DNA of 64,000 bases, taken from positions 248,001 through 312,000 of the forward strand of contig NZ_JBFAKK010000002.1 of NCBI RefSeq assembly GCF_040655735.1. Reading direction: 5' to 3'. Under the pieces are notes generated by a model, which did no database searches, was not told where the DNA came from, and was given only the letters and a program-made list of their open reading frames with translations. Both the position numbers and the translations under genes were made by a program. The stretch comes from Phytomonospora sp040655735. Lineage in GTDB: Bacteria > Actinomycetota > Actinomycetes > Mycobacteriales > Micromonosporaceae. Position 1 is the first letter of the stretch. Each line of letters begins with the position of its first letter. Of the stretch, positions 41,992 to 50,285 are shown in pieces.

Positions 41992-43989
41992 ATGTTCGTG
42001 GCGACCAACCGGACAACACTGCGCTGGCTGCGCGGTGCTGCGGCGTCGGCATTGGCCGCTTTGACGCTCATTGTGCTCGCCGAGGCCCCCGCTCAGGCGG
42101 ACGGCGAGGTGGGCTTCGCGTTCAACCCGGCGGGCGTGCAGGTGCAGATCGGCGGCGGCAACCAGCGGGTCGACGTCAGCCTCACCAACCAGAGCGTGGG
42201 GCAGCTCGACGTCGCCATCAGCGGCGCCGCCAACGGGCTGAACAACCTGGTCGGCGTGGAAATGGGCGGCGGCAGCGGCTGCAACGGCGGCGGCGGGGGT
42301 GTGCAGTGCCGCCTGGAGCCGGGCGGGTCGGCCACCTTCCAGCTCAACGTGGCGCCCAAGGCGGAGAGCAACCTCCCCGAGGGCCAGCCCCTCACGGGCT
42401 CCTACGACATCACCGCGGCCTCGCGCGACACCGCCAGCCAGGCCCAGGGCCGCAGCTCGACCTCGCTGCCCATCACCGTCACGGGCGGGGCGAACACCAG
42501 CTCGGTCCCCTCGGTCAGCGGCACCATCCAGGACGACGAGGGCAAGCCCTTCGCCGGCGTCAAGGTGGAGATCGAGGACCCCGAGGGCGCCAAGTTCAGC
42601 TCGACCACCAACGACAGCGGCCAGTACTCGATCACGCCCACCAACGGCGGCAAGATCGCGCCCGGCGAGATCAAGCTCAAGGCCTCGAAGTCGGGCTGGC
42701 AGACCAAGTCGGTGAGCATCAACGCCGAGGGCGGCAAGCCCGCGACCTCGAACTTCTCGATGATCAAGAAGACCGAGAAGCCCGCCGACAGCGGTTCGGC
42801 CGAGGCCCCCGCGGCGGAGGCACCCGCCGACGAGGAGAAGGACGACGGCTGGGGCGCCGGGACGTGGATCCTGGCGATCGTCGGCGTGCTGTTCGTGGTC
42901 GGCGGCATCGTCGCCATCGTGCTGCTGCTCAAGCGCGGCAAGCACGACGAAGAGGACGACGACCTGTTCTCCGACAAGCCTCCCGTGCACACCCCGAAGG
43001 CCGCTCAGACGGGCCTGCCCGGCCTCTACGACGCCGGCCCGCGCAGTCCGGTCATGGACGCGCCCACGATGATCCACAACGGGCCGCTGCTCGACCTCGA
43101 CGACGACGACCTCGCCCGCTACGGCTCCGGCGCGAGCACTCCCGGCTTCGGTCCCGCCTACGGCGACCGCGGTGAGCAGCCGACGCAGATGTTCGACCCC
43201 CGCGACGTCGGACCGGTCTCCGGCGGCCCGCGTTCGGCCGGCCCCGTCTCCGGCGGGCCCGGCGGTGCCGCGGGCGCCCCCACGCAGATGTTCGACCCGC
43301 GCGGTGGCGGCTACGACGACCGCGACGCCTACGGCTCGCCCCCTGCCCCGCGCAGTGGCGGCTACGACGACCGGGGTGGCTATGGCCAGCCCGCCGACCG
43401 TGGTGGTTACGGCTCCCCGCCCGCTCCTGAGCGCGGTGGTTACGGCTCCCCGCCCGCTCCCGAGCGCGGCGGTTACGGCACGCCTCCGGCTCCCGAGCGT
43501 GGTGGCTACGACGACCGCGGCTACGGGCCCCCGGCCCCGCCGCCTCCGCCGCCGCCGATGCCCCCCGCGACCCCGTCGCGCGGCGGCTATGACGACCGTG
43601 GCGGCTACGGTCAGCCCGCCGACCGTGGTGGCTACGACGATCGTGGGGGTTACGGCACCCCGCCCGCCCCCGAGCGCGGCGGTTACAGCACCCCGCCCGC
43701 CCCTGAGCGCGGTGGCTACGACGACCGGGGTCCGTACAGCCCGCCCGCTCCCGAGCGCGGCGGCTACGACAGCCCGAGCCCCTACGGGCCCCCGCCGCAG
43801 CAGCAGTCGTACGAGGCGGACCCCCGCTACGACCGCCCGCAGCCCGGCTACGGCCCGCCCGCGCAGGACCAGCGCGGCGGCTACGACGAGCGCGACCCGT
43901 ACGGCCCGCCCGCCACGCCGCCTCCGCCTCCGCCGTCGGAGCGCGACGGGTACGACGACCGCGGCTACGACGACCGGCCGCGCTGGTAG
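41992..43989 (+). CDS. receptor-like membrane protein with carboxypeptidase-regulatory-like ectodomain and RGGY-rich cytosolic tail
   Basis: A 665-aa protein; GGAGG precedes ATG. Signal peptide ~1-36 (ending AEAPAQA). The ectodomain has a beta region with one Cys pair, then a CarboxypepD_reg-like Ig fold (~175-255; SVSGTIQDDEGKPFAGVKVE). A membrane helix lies at ~287-312. The ~350-residue disordered tail begins KHDEEDDDLFSD, contains PTMIHNG and two PTQMFDPR motifs, then >12 degenerate RGGYDDRGGYGxPPAPE repeats. The topology puts the repeats in the cytoplasm. The role is unknown; the Thr motifs could be Ser/Thr-kinase and FHA sites. Confidence 0.8.
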   Translation: MFVATNRTTLRWLRGAAASALAALTLIVLAEAPAQADGEVGFAFNPAGVQVQIGGGNQRVDVSLTNQSVGQLDVAISGAANGLNNLVGVEMGGGSGCNGGGGGVQCRLEPGGSATFQLNVAPKAESNLPEGQPLTGSYDITAASRDTASQAQGRSSTSLPITVTGGANTSSVPSVSGTIQDDEGKPFAGVKVEIEDPEGAKFSSTTNDSGQYSITPTNGGKIAPGEIKLKASKSGWQTKSVSINAEGGKPATSNFSMIKKTEKPADSGSAEAPAAEAPADEEKDDGWGAGTWILAIVGVLFVVGGIVAIVLLLKRGKHDEEDDDLFSDKPPVHTPKAAQTGLPGLYDAGPRSPVMDAPTMIHNGPLLDLDDDDLARYGSGASTPGFGPAYGDRGEQPTQMFDPRDVGPVSGGPRSAGPVSGGPGGAAGAPTQMFDPRGGGYDDRDAYGSPPAPRSGGYDDRGGYGQPADRGGYGSPPAPERGGYGSPPAPERGGYGTPPAPERGGYDDRGYGPPAPPPPPPPMPPATPSRGGYDDRGGYGQPADRGGYDDRGGYGTPPAPERGGYSTPPAPERGGYDDRGPYSPPAPERGGYDSPSPYGPPPQQQSYEADPRYDRPQPGYGPPAQDQRGGYDERDPYGPPATPPPPPPSERDGYDDRGYDDRPRW

Positions 43990-44002
43990 ACGAGGCGAGA
44001 AA

Positions 44003-44038
44003 CGCGAGAGCCCGGATCACCCGATCCGGGCTCTCGCG
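44003..44038 (+). terminator. 16-bp perfect terminator hairpin
   Basis: CGCGAGAGCCCGGATC and GATCCGGGCTCTCGCG with an ACCC loop, 14 nt after the stop of the RGGY-tail gene. Confidence 0.85.
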
Positions 44039-44216
44039 TTCGGCGCCGGAAGGTGTCGGGCCTCACGTCCGACTCATACACCCCTCGCCCACCGGCCGCC
44101 TCCACCGCGAGCCGTGAGTCTCCTGTGACCAATCCGTGTAACGGCCGCTGCCTGCCTCGCCGTCGGTGCTTGTACAGTTGACCGCGAAAAGACCCCTGCT
44201 CAGCGAGGAGTGCCGC

Positions 44217-45743
44217 GTGCCCAAAGGCGATGGGCGGCTTAGTCACGAGCTCGATCCCACGATCCCCGGACCCCAGGACGAATGCGGGGTATTCGGCGTC
44301 TGGGCCCCCGGCGAAGAGGTCTCCAAGCTCACCTACTTCGGCATGTACGCGCTCCAGCACCGCGGTCAGGAAGCCGCGGGCATGGCGGTCAGCGACGGGT
44401 CGGGGATCACCGTCTACAAGGACCTCGGCCTGGTCTCGCAGGTCTTCGACGAGCAGACCCTGGCGCCCCTGACCGGGCACCTGGCGGTCGGGCACACGCG
44501 CTACTCCACGACCGGCGGCCCGAGCTGGGAGAACTCCCAGCCAACGCTGATGTCGACGACGGCCGGCACGACGATCGCGCTGGCGCACAACGGCAACCTG
44601 GTCAACACCGCCGACCTGTCGCGCGAACTGGCCGAACGCGGCCATGACACCGGCGGCACCAGCTCCGACAGCTTCCTCGCCGCGGCGATGCTGACCGCCG
44701 ACGCCGACGAGTCGGTGTGGTCGGCGGCGATGCGCACGCTCCCGAAGCTGCGCGGCGCCTTCTGCCTCGTCTTCTGTGACGAGCAGACCCTCTACGCGGC
44801 CCGCGACGCCCAGGGCGTCCACCCGCTCGTCCTCGGCCGCCTCGACAGGGGCTGGGTCGTGGCGAGTGAGACGGTCGCGCTCGACATCGTCGGCGCCACC
44901 TTCGTCCGCGAGGTCGAGCCGGGCGAGCTGATCGCCGTCGACGAGCACGGACTGCGCTCCGAGCGTTGGGCGACGCCCGACCCGAAGGGCTGCCTCTTCG
45001 AATACGTGTACCTCGCGCGGCCCGACAGCACCATCGCCGGCCGCAACGTCTACGCCGCTCGCGTCGAGATCGGCCGCCAGCTGGCCGCCGAGCATCCGGT
45101 CGACGCCGACCTGGTGATCCCGGTGCCGGAGTCGGGGACCCCGGCGGCCATCGGCTACGCCGAGGCCAGCGGCATCCCCTATGGACAGGGCCTGATCAAG
45201 AACACCTATGTCGGCCGGACGTTCATCCAGCCGTCCCAGGCGATCCGCGAGCGCGGCATTCGCCTGAAGCTCAACCCGCTGCGGGAGAACATCCGCGGCA
45301 AGCGGCTCGTGGTCGTCGACGACACGATCGTGCGCGGCAACACGCAGCGGCAGGTCGTCCGCCTGCTGCGCGAGGCCGGCGCGCTCGAAGTTCACGTGCG
45401 GATCTCCGCACCGCCGGTGACCTGGCCGTGCTTCTACGGGATCGACTTCGCCACGAAGGCCGAGCTGATCGCCAACGGCCTCGACGACGAGGGGATCCGC
45501 CGGTCGATCGGCGCCGATTCGCTCGGATATGTGTCCTTGGACCGATTGGTCACCGCAACGGAGCAACCTCGTAACCGTCTGTGTCGTGCTTGTTTCGACG
45601 GCGAGTACCCGATCGAGCTGCCGGCCGCGAACCTCCTGGGTAAGCACCTGCTCGAAGGGCTCGACAAGCGTGGGCAGGCGGCGGCGCCGGGGCAGGCCCC
45701 GGCGGGTAGCAGCGCGAAGGCGTTAGCCCGCGCGACCAAGTGA
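44217..45743 (+). CDS. purF: amidophosphoribosyltransferase
   Basis: A 508-aa protein from GTG with AGGAG 6 nt upstream. A short propeptide precedes the N-terminal nucleophile C23 (DECGVFGVW), which is freed by processing. The glutaminase domain has LQHRGQEAAGMA and GHTRYSTTGG. The phosphoribosyltransferase domain carries the PRPP loop LVVVDDTIVRGNT and the late Cys cluster RLCRACFDGEYP that can bind an Fe-S cluster. It catalyses the first committed step of purine synthesis. purM follows after 15 bp. Confidence 0.97.
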   Translation: MPKGDGRLSHELDPTIPGPQDECGVFGVWAPGEEVSKLTYFGMYALQHRGQEAAGMAVSDGSGITVYKDLGLVSQVFDEQTLAPLTGHLAVGHTRYSTTGGPSWENSQPTLMSTTAGTTIALAHNGNLVNTADLSRELAERGHDTGGTSSDSFLAAAMLTADADESVWSAAMRTLPKLRGAFCLVFCDEQTLYAARDAQGVHPLVLGRLDRGWVVASETVALDIVGATFVREVEPGELIAVDEHGLRSERWATPDPKGCLFEYVYLARPDSTIAGRNVYAARVEIGRQLAAEHPVDADLVIPVPESGTPAAIGYAEASGIPYGQGLIKNTYVGRTFIQPSQAIRERGIRLKLNPLRENIRGKRLVVVDDTIVRGNTQRQVVRLLREAGALEVHVRISAPPVTWPCFYGIDFATKAELIANGLDDEGIRRSIGADSLGYVSLDRLVTATEQPRNRLCRACFDGEYPIELPAANLLGKHLLEGLDKRGQAAAPGQAPAGSSAKALARATK

Positions 45744-45758
45744 AGGTGCTCAGGGACA

Positions 45759-46868
45759 GTGAAGGGTGTGGAATCAGTGGACGGTAACCGCAAGGTGACG
45801 CCGTGGCGCGGAGGCAGGCGAGGTTCGTCTTACGCCGAGGCGGGGGTGAGCATCCAGGCGGGTGACCGGGCCGTGGAGCTGCTGAAGCCCGCGATCCGCA
45901 AGACGCGCCGGCCCGAGGTGGTCGGCGGTATCGGCGGCTTCGCGGGGCTGTTCGCGCTCGACGTGGAGAAGTACCGCAAGCCGCTGCTGGCGTCGTCGAC
46001 CGACGGTGTCGGCACGAAGCTCGTGATCGCCCAGCAGATGGGGATCCACGACACCGTCGGCATCGACCTGGTCGCGATGGTCGTCGACGACCTCGTCGTG
46101 TGCGGCGCCGAGCCGCTCTTCCTGCTCGACTACATCGCCTGCGGGTCGGTCGTGCCCGAGCGCATCGCCGAGATCGCCGGCGGCATCGCCGACGGCTGCC
46201 GCTACGCGGGCTGCGCCCTCGTCGGCGGCGAGATCGCCGAGCACCCCGGTGTGCTCAAGAACGACGAGTACGACATCTCCGCCACCGGCGTCGGCGTCGT
46301 GGAGAGCGACGCCCTGCTGGGCCCCGAGCGGGTCGAGGTCGGCGACGTCGTCATCGCGATGCGCTCGTCGGGACTGCACTCGAACGGGTACTCCCTGGTC
46401 CGCCACGTGCTCCTGGGCGCCGGCCGGATGCGCCTCGACACGGTCGTCGACGAGATCGGCAGCCAACGGACCCTCGGCGAGGAACTGCTGACGCCGACGA
46501 AGGTGTACGCCAAGGACTGCCTGGCGCTGATCGCCGAGTGCGAGGTGCACGCTTTCGCGCACATCACCGGCGGCGGACTGCCGGGGAACGTCGTGCGGGC
46601 ACTGCCGGGCAACGCCGACGCGACGATCGACCGGGGGACGTGGGCGCCGCATGCGATCTTCGACCTGATCGCCGAGCGCGGGCGGGTGGATCCCGAGGAG
46701 ATGGAGCGGACGTTCAACATGGGCGTGGGGATGATCGCGATCATTCCGGCGCACGACGTCGACCGGGCGCTGGCGGTACTGGCGGCACGGCACGTTGACG
46801 CGTGGACGATCGGCGAGATCGTCGCGGGCGAGGGGGAAGTGCGGATGATGGGGGAGTACGGGAAGTAG
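45759..46868 (+). CDS. purM: phosphoribosylformylglycinamidine cyclo-ligase
   Basis: A 369-aa protein (GTG start; GTG 45768 is an alternative). AIR synthetase motifs: SYAEAGVSIQAGD, LASSTDGVGTKL, DLVAMVVDDLVVCGAEPL and RSSGLHSNGYSLVR, then AHITGGGLPGNVVR. It closes the imidazole ring in step five of purine synthesis. It is in an operon with purF, 15 bp apart. A strong terminator and a repeat region follow. Confidence 0.97.
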   Translation: MKGVESVDGNRKVTPWRGGRRGSSYAEAGVSIQAGDRAVELLKPAIRKTRRPEVVGGIGGFAGLFALDVEKYRKPLLASSTDGVGTKLVIAQQMGIHDTVGIDLVAMVVDDLVVCGAEPLFLLDYIACGSVVPERIAEIAGGIADGCRYAGCALVGGEIAEHPGVLKNDEYDISATGVGVVESDALLGPERVEVGDVVIAMRSSGLHSNGYSLVRHVLLGAGRMRLDTVVDEIGSQRTLGEELLTPTKVYAKDCLALIAECEVHAFAHITGGGLPGNVVRALPGNADATIDRGTWAPHAIFDLIAERGRVDPEEMERTFNMGVGMIAIIPAHDVDRALAVLAARHVDAWTIGEIVAGEGEVRMMGEYGK

Positions 46869-46970
46869 GGGCCGACGGGCGCCATTGGCGCCGGCGGGAC
46901 TGAGAGCCCGAGGGCCCGAAGGCCGTCGGGCCCGTCAGGGCCGACGCAGGGCACGTGGCTCGTGGACGAC

Positions 46971-47005
46971 GCGAAGAGACCTCGGCGGAGCCGGGGTCTC
47001 TTCGC
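46971..47005 (+). terminator. terminator after purM
   Basis: GCGAAGAGACC and GGTCTCTTCGC form a perfect 11-bp stem around a GC-rich 13-nt loop, about 100 nt after the purM stop. Confidence 0.75.
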
Positions 47006-47077
47006 TTGTGCGGGGGAGAGTGCCTGGGACCGAGCCGCACATGCCTCCCACGTACGCCGAAGTTTCGGCGGAGTGCC

Positions 47078-47201
47078 GGGTCCAGGGACGGAGTTCCTGG
47101 CGGGGTCTGGGGCGGAGCTCCAGCGGGGGTCTGGGGGCGGAGCCTCCCAGCAGGGTTCGGGACGGAGTCCCGGCGGGGGTGCTGGGGGCGGAGCCACCAG
47201 C
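47078..47201. repeat. five tandem 23-27-bp hairpin units (GGGTCTGGGGGCGGAGCC type)
   Basis: Five consecutive units of the pattern GGGGTCTGGGGCGGAGCTCC, each able to form a small hairpin (for example CTGGGGCGGAGCTCCAG). The motif is a common intergenic word in actinomycetes. Units differ by a few bases. Confidence 0.65.
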
Positions 47202-47381
47202 CGGGTTGAGGTGGGGGAGGTGGTGAGGGCGGGGGCGTGTTGTGTCGCCTTCGTCGCCGGTCGTGCGGCTGCTGCGGTTCCTTGCGTGAGTTCCTGGGGC
47301 GCTGCCCCAGACCCCGGGCCTCGCTCTGGAAACGGTGGGGTGCTTCGGGTTTGGGTGTGCGCCCCACTCGCGCTTAGAACC

Positions 47382-47553
47382 GCAGAAGGCTTGGGGTTGT
47401 GTGCTTGGGGTGTTTCCGTCTTTCGGCCTGTTCAAGGGCACCTGGGGAACCTGCCGGGGTCAAGGGAAGTGCGCCCTTGACCCCGACAGAACCCCCAGGT
47501 AAGTCCAATCACCGGCCGACCGACGGAAACACACCTCCAGGCGAGGCTTCTGC
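47382..47553. repeat. 172-bp nested inverted repeat (MITE-like)
   Basis: The ends GCAGAAGGCTTG and CGAGGCTTCTGC are near complements. Inside lie TGTTTCCGTC and GACGGAAACA, then ACCTGGGG and CCCCCAGGT, then GGGGTCAAGGG and CCCTTGACCCC around a 7-nt loop. The whole can fold as one long hairpin. No clear target duplication is visible. Confidence 0.6.
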
Positions 47554-47636
47554 CGTGCTTCGCACGGCTGATGCGGCGCTGAAGACGTCAGCGGCAGCGG
47601 CGCACGGGGTGGTTCGGCCGTTAGCCGCACACGAGT

Positions 47637-47733
47637 NNNNNNNNNNNNNNNNNNNNNNNNNNNNNNNNNNNNNNNNNNNNNNNNNNNNNNNNNNNNNNNN
47701 NNNNNNNNNNNNNNNNNNNNNNNNNNNNNNNNN
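47637..47733. other. assembly gap (97 N)
   Basis: An undetermined run located inside the 54-bp minisatellite, so the true repeat number is unknown. Confidence 0.99.
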
Positions 47734-47735
47734 AG

Positions 47736-47897
47736 ATGGTTCGGCCGTCAGCCGCTCGCGGGATGGTGCGGGCGTCGGCCGCGCACGAGATGGTTCGGCC
47801 GTCAGCCGCTCGCGGGATGGTGCGGGCGTCGGCCGCGCACGAGATGGTTCGGCCGTCAGCCGCTCGCGGGATGGTGCGGGCGTCAGCCGCGCACGAG
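47736..47897. repeat. 54-bp minisatellite (two 27-bp half-units), three full copies visible
   Basis: Units begin ATGGTTCGGCCGTCAGCCGC and continue with the related half ATGGTGCGGGCGTCGGCCGC. Copies at 47736, 47790 and 47844 are nearly identical; partial copies flank the N gap and extend to ~47950. Confidence 0.9.
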
Positions 47898-48045
47898 TCG
47901 GTTTGGCTGTCAGCCCGCGCACGAGACGGTTCCACCGTCGGCCGCGCAGCGTTGGGGTCGGTTCGAGCGGCGCGGCACACGACCCCCCCCCACACACACC
48001 ACTGCGCCCAGCCCAGCAGTCGGTCCCCCCGCACCCACCCCCTTC

Positions 48046-48439
48046 TCACAACCCCGCCACCACCGCCCCCATGACCCCGCGCCAGTACTCCCGCTGCGTC
48101 TCCCTCTCCCCGCTCCCCGCCAGCCGCTCCTGGTGGAACCTCACCACCGCCCGTCCGTCCCCCGCCGACGTCACCGCCACTTGCACGGTCGTGTCGTGGT
48201 CCCCGCCAGGTCAGCCGTACGCGATCGTGCTCCCGGACGCTCCTCAACTCCCCGCGCACGCCCTCGTCGGTCTCGTACTCCCCGCCCTTCTCGGGCAGCT
48301 CGTCGACGCCCTTGCCGAGCCAGCAGGCGAGCCCTTCCGCCGAGGTCAGGTACTCCCAGACCTCCTCGACTCCCCGCTCGACCGTCTTCGACACGCCGAT
48401 GTTCCAGCCTGCGTCCTTGGTCTTCCCGACCTCGCTCAT
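48046..48439 (-). pseudogene. SRPBCC (AHSA1-like) domain protein, frameshifted
   Basis: The start has GGGAGG 5 nt upstream. The first 80 residues (WNIGVSKTVERGVEEVWEYL and LACWLGKGVDELPEKGGEYE) are a clear START-like/AHSA1 beginning. After RLTWR an extra G in a G-run shifts the frame. The family tail continues in the next frame as TTVQVAVTSAGDGRAVVRFH and REYWRGVMGAVVAGL, stopping at 48046. Corrected, it would be ~130 aa, the usual length. It is either a real recent pseudogene or a homopolymer error. It is divergent from a CGNR regulator. Confidence 0.8.
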
Positions 48440-48478
48440 CGTGACCTCCCAAGAGGACAACTACTAACCCTTTAAACC

Positions 48479-48491
48479 GGTGTCGGACACC
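48479..48491. promoter_or_regulatory. GGTGTCGGACACC operator-like palindrome
   Basis: A perfect 6-bp dyad around one base lies between the -35-like TTAAAC and the -10 TATAGT of the CGNR gene, also 40 bp upstream of the SRPBCC start. It is an ideal place for repression of both divergent genes. Confidence 0.5.
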
Positions 48492-48494
48492 AAC

Positions 48495-48500
48495 TATAGT
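48495..48500 (+). promoter_or_regulatory. -10 hexamer TATAGT of a leaderless start (CGNR gene)
   Basis: TATAGT is followed by 6 nt and ATG 48507. The -35-like TTAAAC is 17 bp upstream. No ribosome site is present, so the upstream in-frame GTG is rejected. Confidence 0.65.
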
Positions 48501-48506
48501 GGTTAC

Positions 48507-49115
48507 ATGACGGTGACCGCCAGACTCCTCACCAACCAGTGGGGCGAAAGCTTCCGCTTCGATCCGGGCAACTTCTGCCTTGAACTGCTCCTCACCGGCG
48601 GTCCGCCCCCGTATGACGTCTACGAGATCCTCACCGACCCCGCTCATGTGGCCGTGTGGATCACCGAGTCCCGCCTGACGGTCGGCAATCCGCTCGATCC
48701 CGCCGACGTCCTTCTCGACGAGGCCGGTCTCGACCTGATCCGCGACTTCCGCAACGTCATGTGGCGGGTGGCGCCGGCGGTCGCGAGTAGTGACCGGCCG
48801 GCCGGGGCGGACCTGGAGTTCATCAACGAGGCTGTGGGCGATCCGCCGCATACGCGCCTCGACCCTGGCAGCGGTGTGCTTCGGTGGGCTCCGCCGGTGA
48901 CGGCGGCCCAGGTGGTGGCCGCGGCGGCGCGCGACGCTGTCGAGATGATCGGCACTGATGCGCGCGAGCGCGTCCGCCAGTGTCAGGGGAACAACTGCAA
49001 GCTGCTGTTCCTCGACACCTCGCGGCCGGGGAACCGTCGCTGGTGTTCGATGCAGCGGTGCGGCAACCGGCACAAGGTCAGCACCTACCGCCATCGGCGG
49101 CAGCCGCCCGGCTAG
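48507..49115 (+). CDS. CGNR zinc finger domain protein
   Basis: A 202-aa protein. The N-terminal ABATE-like stress-response domain occupies ~1-140. The C-terminal CGNR zinc finger reads CQGNNCKLLFLDTSRPGNRR followed by WCSMQRCGNRHK. These are probable DNA-binding regulators with unknown ligand. It is divergent from the SRPBCC gene, a likely target. The start is set by a leaderless promoter. Confidence 0.9.
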   Translation: MTVTARLLTNQWGESFRFDPGNFCLELLLTGGPPPYDVYEILTDPAHVAVWITESRLTVGNPLDPADVLLDEAGLDLIRDFRNVMWRVAPAVASSDRPAGADLEFINEAVGDPPHTRLDPGSGVLRWAPPVTAAQVVAAAARDAVEMIGTDARERVRQCQGNNCKLLFLDTSRPGNRRWCSMQRCGNRHKVSTYRHRRQPPG

Positions 49116-49139
49116 CCGGGCGCGGCCGGGGCCGTCCGG

Positions 49140-50264
49140 TCAGGAAGTCTGGGTGTAGATGTCGTTCACGCTGCGCTCGACCATCTCCACGACGTCGTCG
49201 TCCGACGCCTTCCCGACGACGTGCACCGTCCAGAACTCCGACGGGCGCTCCTTCGTCGCGAAGAAGTGGACCATCGAGACCTCGTAGGGTTGCGAGGGCT
49301 CCGACATCGCGTACCAGGTGTCGTAGTCGACGCGGCTGCTCTCCAGCGTGCCCATCTCCATGCGGGTCTTGTCGTCGCACTCGCCCGGGCAGCGTTCGAG
49401 GCTCACGATGAGGCTCGCGCCGCCGGCTTCGGGTTTGGCCGCGTCGGTCCCGCCGAAGAGGCAGGTGGCCTGCGCTTCGCCGCCCTCGCATTCCATCCGC
49501 TCGTCATTTCGCCAGGCGAAAGGCCATCCCGGCGGCGAGTAGGCCTTCGACTCCGCGGAGTTGGAGGCGTTCCAGTGCGCGGTGGTGTCGGGCAGCGTCT
49601 TGGGCGGCAGGTCCTCGTCGACGGTCTCCTGCTCGGTGGGCTGCGCCGCGCCGGGCTCCTGGTCCTCGTTGCCGGGCTGGCCGGTCGCGGAGTTGCCGTC
49701 GGAGCCTTCGGGGTCCTGCGCGATCCAGACGGCCAGGGCGCCGCCGCCGAACACGATCAGCGTCAGGATCGCCACGACCGACGCGATGAAGGGGGCGCTC
49801 GTCCGGCGTACCCTGCGCATCGCCGAAGGCGCCATCGCGGGGGAGACCGGGGGCGCGACGATCGGACCCGAGACGGGGGCCTGCGGGCGCATCAGGTGCG
49901 GGGGGACCTGCGCGGTGATCCGCTGCAGCGGTCCGGTCGAGGGGCCCATGCGCAGCAGCCAGTCGAGCACCCGGCCGATCCCGCGTAGCCGCTCGTCGTG
50001 CAGCGCCACGACGTAGGGCTGCTCGGCCTCCAGCTCGATCGTCACGATCGGGGCATCGGCGGGCGTATGGGTACTGTTCGCCCAGTTCACGGCGTCGGCG
50101 AGGAGACGGCGGCGGCTGGGATCCTTCGAGGACGTCGTCCCCAACGTGAGGATCTCCACGCGGCGGCCCTCGTCGTCGGTGCCGAGGCAGATCTCGTAGG
50201 CACCCTCGACACGCTCGGTGGACACGTCGGCGAAGGGGCCGAGCGCGCGTCCTGTCGATGGCAT
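49140..50264 (-). CDS. single-pass membrane protein, unknown function
   Basis: A 374-aa protein; GGAG precedes ATG. The N-terminal ~150-residue cytosolic domain (AYEICLGTDDEGRRVEILTL; LLADAVNWANSTHTPADAP; EAEQPYVVALHDERLRGIG) is not a family I recognise. A membrane helix follows (SVVAILTLIVFGGGALAVWI), then an acidic Pro/Gln linker. The extracellular domain has four cysteines (ERMECEGGEAQATCLFGG; LERCPGECDDKTR) and a Tyr/Trp-rich end. The topology suggests sensing or surface function; nothing more can be said. Confidence 0.75.
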   Translation of the reverse strand: MPSTGRALGPFADVSTERVEGAYEICLGTDDEGRRVEILTLGTTSSKDPSRRRLLADAVNWANSTHTPADAPIVTIELEAEQPYVVALHDERLRGIGRVLDWLLRMGPSTGPLQRITAQVPPHLMRPQAPVSGPIVAPPVSPAMAPSAMRRVRRTSAPFIASVVAILTLIVFGGGALAVWIAQDPEGSDGNSATGQPGNEDQEPGAAQPTEQETVDEDLPPKTLPDTTAHWNASNSAESKAYSPPGWPFAWRNDERMECEGGEAQATCLFGGTDAAKPEAGGASLIVSLERCPGECDDKTRMEMGTLESSRVDYDTWYAMSEPSQPYEVSMVHFFATKERPSEFWTVHVVGKASDDDVVEMVERSVNDIYTQTS

Positions 50265-50285
50265 TATGGTCTCCGCGAACTCACC

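Larger units (their letters stand above)
47006..48045. other. second repeat region, no gene
   Basis: It holds tandem GGAG-loop hairpins (47078-47201), a 172-bp nested inverted repeat (47382-47553), a 54-bp minisatellite broken by a run of N, and a C-rich tail. Open frames on both strands across the minisatellite are low-complexity artefacts. Confidence 0.75.

Noticed and set aside
47736..47950. CRISPR interpretation of the 54-bp repeats
   Set aside because: Units are identical throughout with no variable spacers; it is a minisatellite.
48480..48506. GTG start of the CGNR protein nine codons upstream
   Set aside because: It falls inside the operator/-10 region of the likely promoter; the ATG 6 nt after TATAGT fits a leaderless transcript.
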